Shown: piece after piece, positions 34,762-42,258 of the stretch
Numbering within the stretch: position 1 is the stretch's first letter
Layout of the letters: every line of letters begins with the position of its first letter
Source: Mycobacterium kansasii ATCC 12478
GTDB taxonomy: Bacteria; Actinomycetota; Actinomycetes; Mycobacteriales; Mycobacteriaceae
Length of the DNA stretch: 64,000 nt
Assembly: GCF_000157895.3 (NCBI RefSeq)
Contig: NC_022663.1
Location: 5,146,001-5,210,000, forward strand
Reading direction: 5' to 3'
The notes under the pieces: model-generated
The model's input: the letters and a program-made list of their open reading frames with translations, nothing else
The model's database searches: none
What the model was told of the DNA's origin: nothing
Made by a program: the position numbers and the translations under genes

Positions 34762-34881
34762 CGACGATGCAGTGGGGGGACGCCCCCACAAGTGGGAGGT
34801 ACCCCCACCCGCTTGCGGGCGACGAAGCGATGAGGCGGGGACGCGCCCCCACAAGGGGGAGGTACCCCTACCCGCCGGCGG
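34762..34881. repeat. Two imperfect copies of a 60-bp GC-rich repeat between serA and leuB
   Basis: Copies at about 34762-34820 and 34821-34881. Each has a G-run, CGCCCCCACAAG or GCGCCCCCACAAG, then GGGAGGTACCCC and ACCCGC. Within each copy the C-rich and G-rich tracts can pair into small hairpins. It fills nearly all the 145-bp serA-leuB gap. Confidence 0.7.
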
Positions 34882-34896
34882 GGGAGAGCGGCGCCG

Positions 34897-35907
34897 ATGA
34901 AGCTCGCGATCATCGCAGGCGACGGTATCGGTCCCGAGGTGGTGGCCGAAGCCGTCAAAGTCCTCGACGCGGTGCTGCCGGGCGTGCAGAAGACCGGCTA
35001 CGACCTCGGCGCCAGTCGGTTCCACGCCACCGGCGAGCTATTGCCGGACACGGTGCTCGCCGAACTGCGCGAGCATGACGCCATCCTGCTCGGGGCGATC
35101 GGCGACCCGTCGGTGCCCAGCGGTGTCCTGGAGCGCGGCTTGTTGCTGCGACTGCGTTTCGAGCTGGACCACCACATAAACCTGCGGCCGGCCCGGCTCT
35201 ACCCCGGAGTGAACAGCCCCCTGGCGGGAAATCCCGACATCGACTTCCTGGTGGTGCGCGAGGGAACCGAGGGGCCCTACACCGGTAACGGCGGCGCGAT
35301 TCGGGTCGGCACGCCCAACGAGGTGGCCACCGAGGTCAGCGTGAACACCGCGTTCGGCGCGCGACGAGTGGTCGCCGACGCGTTCGAGCGGGCACGGCGG
35401 CGTCGTAAGCACCTGACCCTGGTGCACAAGACCAACGTCCTGACATTCGCCGGAAGCCTGTGGTGGCGGACAGTGCAGGAGATCGCCAAGAAGTATCCCG
35501 ACGTCGAGGTGGCGTATCAGCACGTCGACGCCGCCACCATCCACATGATCACCGACCCCGGCCGCTTCGACGTCATCGTCACCGACAACCTGTTCGGCGA
35601 CATCATCACCGACCTGGCAGCGGCGGTGTGCGGCGGAATCGGCTTGGCGGCCAGTGGAAATATCGACGCGACCCGGACCAACCCGTCGATGTTCGAGCCG
35701 GTGCATGGCAGCGCGCCCGATATCGCCGGTCAGGGCATCGCCGATCCGACCGCGGCGATCATGTCGGTGGCGCTGCTGCTTGCCCACGTCGGCGAGGACG
35801 ACGCCGCCGGCCGAGTGGACCGGGCGGTCGAGAAGTTCCTGGCGACTCGGGGCAACCAACGGCTGACCACCACCGTCATCGGCGACCGGATTGTTGCTGC
35901 GCTCTAA
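34897..35907 (+). CDS. leuB: 3-isopropylmalate dehydrogenase
   Basis: 336 residues. Isocitrate/isopropylmalate dehydrogenase family: IAGDGIGPEV, the substrate loop ERGLLLRLRFELDHHINLRPA, VREGTEGPYTGNGG, the catalytic Lys in VHKTNVL, the metal-binding Asp residues in DNLFGDIITDLAA, and the NAD motif EPVHGSAPDIAGQGIADP. Third step of leucine synthesis. Its TAA overlaps the stop of the convergent MFS gene. A degenerate copy of its 3' end lies 1.2 kb downstream (37138-37295). Confidence 0.98.
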   Translation: MKLAIIAGDGIGPEVVAEAVKVLDAVLPGVQKTGYDLGASRFHATGELLPDTVLAELREHDAILLGAIGDPSVPSGVLERGLLLRLRFELDHHINLRPARLYPGVNSPLAGNPDIDFLVVREGTEGPYTGNGGAIRVGTPNEVATEVSVNTAFGARRVVADAFERARRRRKHLTLVHKTNVLTFAGSLWWRTVQEIAKKYPDVEVAYQHVDAATIHMITDPGRFDVIVTDNLFGDIITDLAAAVCGGIGLAASGNIDATRTNPSMFEPVHGSAPDIAGQGIADPTAAIMSVALLLAHVGEDDAAGRVDRAVEKFLATRGNQRLTTTVIGDRIVAAL

Positions 35908-37091
35908 CAGGTCCGGACCCGCGCGCGAGTGTGCTGCGGCACTATCGGCCACGCCAGCAGCGGAAACAATCCGCACACCGCGAAGGCCAGGGGATAACCC
36001 GACGCCTCGATCACCTGGCCGAATACCGGCGGCCCAACTGCCGCGGTGAGCCGCTGGGTGGTGTTCTGCGCGCCCATCGCGCGCCCGCTCCAGAAGCGCC
36101 CGGCCACTTCGGGGATCGCGGTGAACGCCAAGCCGTTGTCGAGCACGGTGATCACCGACGCGACGACCATCAGCGCCACCGCCACAGTCGAGTGCAGGTG
36201 ATCGGCCACCGCCAGCAACATCATCCCCAGTGCGGCGGCGACGGCAATCATCCGGATGGGCCGCATTCGCGAACCGAGGTGGTCCGACCACCTCCCGGCG
36301 GCGATGCGGCCAAGCGCGCCCAGCAGTTGGGAGACGCTCACCAACGTGCCGGCCGCCGCGATCGACCAGCCGTGGCTGTGGATCAGCCAGACCAGCATGA
36401 ACGTCAAGACCACCGTCTGGGGGACCATGAGCAGGGCGGATGCCAGGTGGATTCGCCACAGCACCGCCGTGCCGCGATAGGGACTGGCCAACTCGCGGTG
36501 GTCGGCGACCGACCGCGCCGGCCGCGACGGGTCGCGCACCCACACCGCGCAAAGCAGTGCAGCCAGTGCGCACACCGTCGCCGGGAACAGCAGCGCCACC
36601 GAGATGGAGCGCTCCCCGAGCTCGGGAAGCACCACCGCGGCCGAGGCGATTCCGAGCGGCTGCGCGGTCTGGCGGATTCCCATCGCCAGGCCGCGCTGCT
36701 CGGCGGCAAACCAGCCGGTTACCAGCCGCCCGCTGGCGGTGTTGGCACTGGCCGCGGCCATGCCGCCGACGAACAGGGCAATGCCCTCGGCGAGCATCGA
36801 CTGGGGCACCAGCGATGCCCCATAGGCGGCGGCCGCGGTCAGGGCCAAGCCCACGCTGAGCACGATCCGTTCGCCGACCAGGTCCAGCACATATCCCCAG
36901 CCGATCAGCGTGAAGACCATGCCGAAGCTGGGCATCGCCGACAGCAGGGCGGCTTCGGACAGGCTGATGCCGCGCACGTCGTTAAGTGCGGGAATCAGGA
37001 AGGCAATGCCGTTGATGAAGACGGTGGCGCACAACGTCGCGACGAGCGCGACAGCGAGCAGCGACCAACGCCGTGTCGATGTTATCTGCAC
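35904..37091 (-). CDS. MFS transporter, copy 1 (Rv2994-type)
   Basis: 395 residues from GTG 37091. A twelve-helix major facilitator. The first half contains FINGIAFLIPAL, PSFGMVFTLIGWGYVLDLVGER (loop 2-3 MFS signature) and RGLAMGIRQTAQPLGIA; the second half contains SQLLGALGRIAAGRWSDHLGSRMRP and SGRAMGAQNTTQRL. The substrate is unknown. It is the shortest of three tandem paralogues that share these segments nearly word for word. Its TAG overlaps the leuB stop (convergent), the arrangement expected for the ancestral copy. Confidence 0.92.
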   Translation of the reverse strand: MQITSTRRWSLLAVALVATLCATVFINGIAFLIPALNDVRGISLSEAALLSAMPSFGMVFTLIGWGYVLDLVGERIVLSVGLALTAAAAYGASLVPQSMLAEGIALFVGGMAAASANTASGRLVTGWFAAEQRGLAMGIRQTAQPLGIASAAVVLPELGERSISVALLFPATVCALAALLCAVWVRDPSRPARSVADHRELASPYRGTAVLWRIHLASALLMVPQTVVLTFMLVWLIHSHGWSIAAAGTLVSVSQLLGALGRIAAGRWSDHLGSRMRPIRMIAVAAALGMMLLAVADHLHSTVAVALMVVASVITVLDNGLAFTAIPEVAGRFWSGRAMGAQNTTQRLTAAVGPPVFGQVIEASGYPLAFAVCGLFPLLAWPIVPQHTRARVRTC

Positions 37092-37137
37092 CTAGTGGTA
37101 CTTCTCGTTGCGGCACTTCGGCAAACCTCGCCGAGGC

Positions 37138-37295
37138 GCCGCCACCGGGCGATCACGTCGGTGGCGTCGGTGCTCGTCCGCGGCGGCCGGGCCTGGACGA
37201 CCCGGGCGGGCCCGCCAGCCGAGGCCTGGTTGGCAACTCGCGGGCGCGAACGGCTTGTCGCCAGCGATGCCGGCGAACCGATTGCCGCCGCGCTC
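37138..37295 (+). pseudogene. leuB: Relic of the leuB 3' end
   Basis: On the plus strand the sequence reads EAWLATRGRERLVASDAGEP then IAAALG, aligning with the LeuB C-terminus (in this window EKFLATRGNQRL ... GDRIVAAL). Upstream, GATCACGTCGGTGGCG matches GATCATGTCGGTGGCG of leuB. Indels disrupt the frame, and the leuB stop is changed (CTCTAA to CTCGGG). It lies in the same position relative to MFS copy 2 as leuB does to MFS copy 1, marking the edge of a tandem duplication. The antisense strand is now read as the tail of MFS copy 2. Confidence 0.8.
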
Positions 37296-38502
37296 GGGTC
37301 TCCAAGCCGGGCGGCAACAGGCGAGTCGGCACCAACGGCACCGCCGCCAGCGGGAACAACCCGCACAGCGCCCAGGCCAGCGGATAGGCCGCCGTCGTGA
37401 TCAGCGCACCGAACAGCGGGGGCCCTGCGGCCGCCATCAGGCGCTGCGTGGTGTTCTGGGTGCCCAGCGCCCGTCCACTCCAATAGGGTCCGGCGAACTC
37501 GGTGATTGCGGTTGCCTCCAACCCGTTGTCGAGTACCGCGATCACCGCGATCGCGATCATGAGTAACACGTCATATCGCGAACCGATGTTGTCGGTGAGC
37601 GCCAACAGGAACAGGGCCGACGCCGCGGCGATGGCGATAATGCGGACGGGCCGCATGCGTGAGCCGACGTAGTCCGACCAGCGGCCGACCGCGATACGCC
37701 CCAGCGCACCCAGCAGCTGCGAAACGGTCACCAAACCGCCGGCCGCCGCGACCGACCAACCGTGATGGTTCATCAGCCAGACCAACATGAACGTCACGGT
37801 CACCGTCTGCGGCATCATCAGCAGCGCCGACACCGCATGGATGCGCCACAACACCGACGACCCCCGATACGGACTGGCCAGCTCCTCGTCAGTGGCGACC
37901 TTCCGGGACTTGCGCGGCGCGTCGGCTACGCCGATCAGGCTGGCCACCGCAGCCACTGTGCACGCGACGGCGGGAAACATCAGCCCGGCATGGGCGCCTT
38001 GTTCGGCCAGCTCGGGTATGACCAGCGCGCCCAGCGCGATTCCCAGCGGCTGAGCGGTCTGGCGGATGCCCATCGCCAGTCCTCGTTGATGAGGCGGAAA
38101 CCACCCCGATACCAACCGACCGCCGGCGCTGTTGCAGCTCGCGGCTGCCATGCCGCCCAGAAACAGGTAGACGCCCATCAGCGTCAGCGAGTGCACCGAC
38201 GCGGCGGCATAGGCGGCTGCGGCGGTGAGAGCCGAGCCCACCGTCATCACAAGCCGCTCACCCACGCGGTCCAGGACGTAGCCCCACGCCACCAGCGTTA
38301 CCACCATGCCCCAGCTGGGCATCGACGCCAACAGACCAGCTTGTGTCAGCGGGGTTCCGCGCGCGGCTTCCAGGCGGGGGATGAGGAAGGCAACGCCGTT
38401 GATGAAGAGAAATGAACTAGCCGTCACCAGCAGTGAGACGACCACGATCGACCAGCGTGCAAACAAGCTCAATTCGCCTGGGTCGCTCGGTTGGCGCGGC
38501 AT
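37153..38502 (-). CDS. MFS transporter, copy 2, with abnormal C-terminal tail
   Basis: 449 residues from ATG 38502 (MPRQPSDPGEL); an upstream in-frame start at 38529 is possible. Same MFS core as copies 1 and 3 (FINGVAFLIPRLEAARGT, PSWGMVVTLVAWGYVLDRVG, RGLAMGIRQTAQPLGIALGA, SGRALGTQNTTQRLMAAAGP). The last roughly 48 residues are Arg/Pro-rich and unlike the other copies. They are read antisense through the leuB relic, because the ancestral stop that overlapped the leuB TAA has been lost. The transporter core appears intact; the tail is probably a neutral cytoplasmic extension. Confidence 0.9.
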   Translation of the reverse strand: MPRQPSDPGELSLFARWSIVVVSLLVTASSFLFINGVAFLIPRLEAARGTPLTQAGLLASMPSWGMVVTLVAWGYVLDRVGERLVMTVGSALTAAAAYAAASVHSLTLMGVYLFLGGMAAASCNSAGGRLVSGWFPPHQRGLAMGIRQTAQPLGIALGALVIPELAEQGAHAGLMFPAVACTVAAVASLIGVADAPRKSRKVATDEELASPYRGSSVLWRIHAVSALLMMPQTVTVTFMLVWLMNHHGWSVAAAGGLVTVSQLLGALGRIAVGRWSDYVGSRMRPVRIIAIAAASALFLLALTDNIGSRYDVLLMIAIAVIAVLDNGLEATAITEFAGPYWSGRALGTQNTTQRLMAAAGPPLFGALITTAAYPLAWALCGLFPLAAVPLVPTRLLPPGLETRARRQSVRRHRWRQAVRARELPTRPRLAGPPGSSRPGRRGRAPTPPT

Positions 38503-38556
38503 TGGCTCATGCTCGCACAAGCACGCCAAGTGCGGGTCATCCGCGAGTTCGGTGCG

Positions 38557-39261
38557 CTACCCCGCTTTGTGTGCGGTGAGCAAGAAAGCCGACACCTTTA
38601 CCCGGTTTCTTTCGTCGACCTCGTAGTCAGCCAACGAGACGCCCGGGATCCGAGATAGGACCTCTGCCAGGTGAACATGGATGAACGCCGGTCGGATCTC
38701 GTCGATCGCCCAATACCGTGAAACAGCTTCTCGCAATTCAGTTTCGGTAACGAGATTCGGAGGCGCCGCGGGAGCATCGGGCGGCAGCTCGATGTCGGCC
38801 GGGAGCGCGGTCGCGGTCGACGCCAGGACATAATAGGACGCGCCTGGCGCGGCGGCACGGTGCACCGAGCGGATGTAGTCGTCGCGCGAATCGACCGGAA
38901 GCGATTCGAACAGGGTGCTGTCGATGATTGTGTTGAACCGGCCGTCGTAGCCGTCAAGTGACGTGAGGTCATCCTGCACGAACGTGACAGTGCTGAGCCC
39001 TCGATCGGTGGCGGCTTGCTTGGCCTTGGCGATCGCAGTGCCAGACACGTCGACACCCATGACTGTGTGCCCGAGTGCGGCGAGCGCAAGCGACAGCTCG
39101 GCGACCCCACAACCGGCATCGAGTACTTCGCTGCGGATCTTGCCGGCCCGTATCAGTGCGGCGATTTCCGGTTGCGGTTCGCCAATGTTCCACGGCGGCG
39201 GTCCCCCGAAGACACCATGTTCGCGGTATGCGGCTTCCCAATCCATCAATTCGCCGTTCAC
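38557..39261 (-). CDS. Class I SAM-dependent methyltransferase
   Basis: 234 residues from GTG 39261, or 229 from ATG 39246 (MDWEAAYREHGVFGG). SAM-binding motif I is VLDAGCGVAELSLALAALGH, followed by VMGVDVSGTAIAKAKQAA, the motif II region FVQDDLTSLDGYDGRFNTI, and a C-terminal VKVSAFLLTAHKAG. It resembles the mycobacterial small-molecule methyltransferases such as Rv0560c (PWNIGEPQPE is a shared landmark), which act on quinone- or phenol-like compounds. The substrate here is unknown. It is placed 54 bp upstream of MFS copy 2 on the same strand, so methylation and export of one compound is possible. I recall no equivalent at this locus in H37Rv. Confidence 0.85.
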   Translation of the reverse strand: MNGELMDWEAAYREHGVFGGPPPWNIGEPQPEIAALIRAGKIRSEVLDAGCGVAELSLALAALGHTVMGVDVSGTAIAKAKQAATDRGLSTVTFVQDDLTSLDGYDGRFNTIIDSTLFESLPVDSRDDYIRSVHRAAAPGASYYVLASTATALPADIELPPDAPAAPPNLVTETELREAVSRYWAIDEIRPAFIHVHLAEVLSRIPGVSLADYEVDERNRVKVSAFLLTAHKAG

Positions 39262-39602
39262 GGCCCGAACCCTAGCCGAGAGGCGCAGCGCAGGAGGACG
39301 CCGACGGTCGTTCGCAGCCGGGCTTGCGCGCCAACAACGTTTGAGAGCTTCTCGTCGGGTGGTGCCCTTCTGATCCTCGCCCATGAGGCTCATCCGAACG
39401 CGCGTCGATTCGCCAGTCCTGGCGGCCCGTCCGGCCGATCGGCCTTTGTCGCATCGAAGGCTCGGCCGAGGACCCGAGGGGATGACCGTCCGGGAATCGC
39501 GGAACACCCGTTCGGTACACCGACCTTCACCGGCCGCTCCTGGCCGTTGGTCGACGTCCGGCTGCGCGGAAAGGTCGCCGGCCCGCACGTCCTACCCGGG
39601 TG
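39262..39602. other. Gene-free interval holding the FAH-gene relic
   Basis: 341 bp between the methyltransferase start and the stop of MFS copy 3. It contains the FAH relic (39386-39573). The roughly 120 bp left of the relic should include the methyltransferase promoter. The duplication breakpoint probably lies at about 39574-39602. Frames longer than 80 codons here are out of phase with the relic and have no protein character. Confidence 0.6.
39386..39573 (+). pseudogene. Relic of the FAH-gene 5' end
   Basis: It matches 41428-41616 (the 5' end of the intact fumarylacetoacetate-hydrolase-family gene), including AGGCTCATCCGAA, CGATCGGCCTT, CGGAACACCCGTTCGGTA and ACCTTCACCGGCCGCTCC. The start codon is changed (ATG to ACG). 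A 4-nt deletion near the start and single-base deletions (GTCAGC to GTCGC, GGGAAATC to GGGAATC) break the frame. It ends just before MFS copy 3, as expected if an MFS-FAH segment was duplicated in tandem. Confidence 0.85.
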
Positions 39603-40853
39603 TTAATCACGGGCTTGAACTGGTTTCCGTGGAAGTCGGCCGAGGGAATGTTCGGCTTCGCGGTCTTCCGCATCGGGCGGGCGCAAGCCGACGGGCACCA
39701 AGGGTGCCGCGGCCAGTGGGAACAGCCCACACAATGCGAACGCCAATGGATATCCGCCGACCGTGATCATCGCTCCGAATGCCGGCGGGCCAGCCAAAGT
39801 CATCAGCCGCTGGGTCGTGTTCTGAACGCCAAGCGCGCGCCCACTCCAGAATTGTCCGGCGAATTCGGTGATCGCAGTGGCCTCGAGCCCGTTGTCCATC
39901 ACCGTGACCACCGAGACCATGACCATGAACGCCACCGCGAGCGGTGAATCGAGCTGATTGGCCAAAGACAGCATCAGCAACGTGACGCTGGTGGCGAGCG
40001 CGACGATGCGGACCGGGCGCATGCGCGATCCCACACCATCGGACCAGCGGCCGGCCGCAATGCGGGACAGCGCACCGAGTAGTTGAGTGATGGTCACCAG
40101 TGCGCCGGCAGCTCGCACCGACCACCCGTGGTTGCCGGTCAACCACACCAGCATGAAGGTCACGGTCATCGACTGGGGCATCACCATGAGTGCCGACACC
40201 ATGTGGATCCGCCACAGCACGGCGTTGCCGCGATAGGGGTTGACGAGTTCGGTTCCGCTGGCCGTCGGCGGCGTCCTGCGCGGCGGGTCGTGTGCGATCA
40301 GCGCGCCGACGACGGCCGACACCGCGCACGCCGAGGCCGGAAACAGCAGTCCCAAGCTTGGACGGTGCTCAGCGAGCCGCGGAATCACCAAGGCGCCCAT
40401 GGCAATTCCCAACGGCTGCGCGGTCTGGCGAACTCCCATGGCCAGGCCCCGCTGATGCGCCGGAAACCAACCCGCGACCAGGCGGCCGCAGGCTGGATTG
40501 CAGCTGGCCGCCGCCATCCCGCCCAAGAACAACAGTGCTCCCATGGCAACCAGCGAATTGACCGACGCCGCGGCAAAGGCGCTGACCGCGGTCAGCGCGG
40601 AGCCGGTCGCGAGCACCGTACGTTCTCCGATGCGGTCCGCCACATAACCCCAGGCGATCAGGGTGACCACCATGCCCAGGCTCGGCATTGCCGACAGCAA
40701 ACCCGCCTCGGCCAACGCGGTTCCGCGCGCAGCTTCCAGTGCGGGAATCATGAACGGGACGGCGTTGATAAAGGAGAACGCACTGGCGGTTACCGTCAGC
40801 GCAATCGCGACCATCGACCAGCGCAGCGCCGCGCTGACCGGCTCCGTGGCCAT
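39603..40853 (-). CDS. MFS transporter, copy 3
   Basis: 416 residues from ATG 40853 (MATEPVSAALRW); a TTG three bases earlier is also possible. Closely related to copies 1 and 2: FINAVPFMIPALEAARGT, PSLGMVVTLIAWGYVADRIGER, RGLAMGVRQTAQPLGIAMGA, SQLLGALSRIAAGRWSDGVGSRMRP, SGRALGVQNTTQRLM. Twelve hydrophobic segments expected; substrate unknown. Copies 2 and 3 share EAARGT, VVTLxAWGYV, CGLFPLAA and NGLEATAITEFAG, so they look closer to each other than to copy 1. It is divergent from the FAH gene across the 54-bp minisatellite. Confidence 0.92.
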   Translation of the reverse strand: MATEPVSAALRWSMVAIALTVTASAFSFINAVPFMIPALEAARGTALAEAGLLSAMPSLGMVVTLIAWGYVADRIGERTVLATGSALTAVSAFAAASVNSLVAMGALLFLGGMAAASCNPACGRLVAGWFPAHQRGLAMGVRQTAQPLGIAMGALVIPRLAEHRPSLGLLFPASACAVSAVVGALIAHDPPRRTPPTASGTELVNPYRGNAVLWRIHMVSALMVMPQSMTVTFMLVWLTGNHGWSVRAAGALVTITQLLGALSRIAAGRWSDGVGSRMRPVRIVALATSVTLLMLSLANQLDSPLAVAFMVMVSVVTVMDNGLEATAITEFAGQFWSGRALGVQNTTQRLMTLAGPPAFGAMITVGGYPLAFALCGLFPLAAAPLVPVGLRPPDAEDREAEHSLGRLPRKPVQARD

Positions 40854-41439
40854 CAAGCCATGCTCGCACAGATGTCATTGGTTGTATGCCTGCTGTTGTC
40901 GAGCAATTTCCCGGGGATTCATGGGCTTGTGTAGACCAGCGGTCAAACCGGCCCGGGTGCACACGGCCCGCTGCGCCAGGCTCGCGACCGTCTGGGTCCG
41001 ATGACGAGGGCCCGCAGCGCCCGGCTGCGCCGGGCTCGCGACCGTCTGGGTCCGATGACGACGGCCCGCAGCGCCCGGCTGCGCCGGGCTCGCGACCGTC
41101 TGGGTCCGATGACGACGGCCCGCAGCGCCCGGCTGCGCCGGGCTCGCGACCGTCTGGGTCCGATGACGACGGCCCGCAGCGCCCGGCTGCGCCGGGCTCG
41201 CGACCGTCTGGGTCCGATGACGACGGCCCGCAGCGCCCGGCTGCGCCGGGCTCGCGACCGTCTGGGTCCGATGACGACGGCCCGCAGCGCCCGGCTGCGC
41301 CGGGCTCGCGACCGTCTGGGTCCGATGACGACGGCCCGCAGCGCCCGGCTGCGCCGGGCTCGCGACCGTCTGGGTCCGATGACGACGGCCCGCAGCGCCC
41401 GGCTGCGCCGGGCTCGCGACCGTCGTTAGGCTCATCCGA
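40854..41439. other. Divergent intergenic region between MFS copy 3 and the FAH gene
   Basis: 586 bp occupied mostly by the 54-bp minisatellite. Both divergent promoters must lie in or beside the array. The open frames that cross it in several phases arise because the unit length is a multiple of three and stop-free. Confidence 0.7.
40964..41424. repeat. 54-bp minisatellite (about 8 copies)
   Basis: CGACCGTCTGGGTCCGATGA recurs with exact 54-bp spacing at 40985, 41039, 41093, 41147, 41201, 41255, 41309 and 41363, and a truncated copy begins at 41417. Internal copies look identical; the first differs (CGAGG for CGACGG, and a shortened 5' part). Each unit includes GCGCCCGGCTGCGCCGGGC, itself able to form a hairpin. 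Array length probably varies between strains. It ends 15 bp before the FAH start codon. Confidence 0.95.
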
Positions 41440-42258
41440 ATGCGCCTTGGTCGAATCGCCAGTCCTGACGGCCCATCCGGCCGATCGGCCTTCGTCAGCA
41501 TCGAAGGCTCACTGGACGACCCCGGGGGGATGACGGTCCGGGAAATCGCGGAACACCCGTTCGGTACGCCGACCTTCACCGGCCGCTCCTGGCCGTTGGC
41601 CGACGTCCGGCTGCTGGCTCCGATACTTGCCAGCAAGGTGGTGTGCGTCGGCAAGAATTACGCCGACCACATCGCGGAAATGGGCGGCCAAACCGGCCCC
41701 GCTCAGGCCGACCCGGTCATATTCCTCAAACCCAACACCGCAATCATCGGTCCCAATGTGCCGATTCGGTTGCCCGCCAACGCATCCCCGGTTCACTTCG
41801 AGGGTGAGCTGGCAGTAGTAATCGGCCGGCCCTGCAAGGACGTCCCAGCCGCCCAGGCGGCCGACAACATCCTCGGCTACACCGTCGCCAACGACGTATC
41901 CGCACGCGATCAGCAACAGTCCGACGGCCAATGGACCCGGGCCAAAGGCCACGACACATTTTGTCCGGTCGGCCCGTGGATCGTCACCGACCTGGATCCG
42001 CTCGACCCCACCGACCTCGAACTGCGCACCGAAGTCAACGGCGAAGTCAAACAGCATGCCCGCACGTCGCTGATGATCCACGACACCGGCGCCATCGTGG
42101 AGTGGATCTCGGCGGTCATGACGTTGCTGCCCGGAGACCTCATTCTCACCGGAACACCGGCCGGAGTAGGTCCCATCGAAGACGGTGACACCGTCTCCAT
42201 CACCGTGGAAGGCATCGGCACCCTTACCAATCCCATAGTGCGAAAAGGAAAGTCGTGA
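41440..42258 (+). CDS. Fumarylacetoacetate hydrolase-family protein, Rv2993c-type
   Basis: 272 residues. The FAH fold begins at about residue 60 (ILASKVVCVGKNYADHIAEM). PVIFLKPNTAIIGP, the metal-binding HFEGELAVVIG, GYTVANDVSARDQQ, KGHDTFCPVGPWIV and ILTGTPAGVGPI follow. It is annotated in M. tuberculosis as a possible 2-hydroxyhepta-2,4-diene-1,7-dioate isomerase; acylpyruvase or oxaloacetate decarboxylase activity is equally plausible in this family. The stop overlaps the gltX GTG, so the two are probably translationally coupled. A broken copy of the 5' end lies at 39386-39573. Confidence 0.9.
   Translation: MRLGRIASPDGPSGRSAFVSIEGSLDDPGGMTVREIAEHPFGTPTFTGRSWPLADVRLLAPILASKVVCVGKNYADHIAEMGGQTGPAQADPVIFLKPNTAIIGPNVPIRLPANASPVHFEGELAVVIGRPCKDVPAAQAADNILGYTVANDVSARDQQQSDGQWTRAKGHDTFCPVGPWIVTDLDPLDPTDLELRTEVNGEVKQHARTSLMIHDTGAIVEWISAVMTLLPGDLILTGTPAGVGPIEDGDTVSITVEGIGTLTNPIVRKGKS

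Noticed and set aside
40964..41424. CRISPR array
   Set aside because: The 54-bp units are directly contiguous with no variable spacers, and no cas genes occur in the window.
40886..41533. Repetitive protein of 215 residues (RPAAPGSRPSGSDDDGPQ units) encoded by the minisatellite
   Set aside because: All frames are open because the 54-bp unit lacks stops and is a multiple of three; the frame overlaps the FAH start and has no signal peptide or ribosome site.
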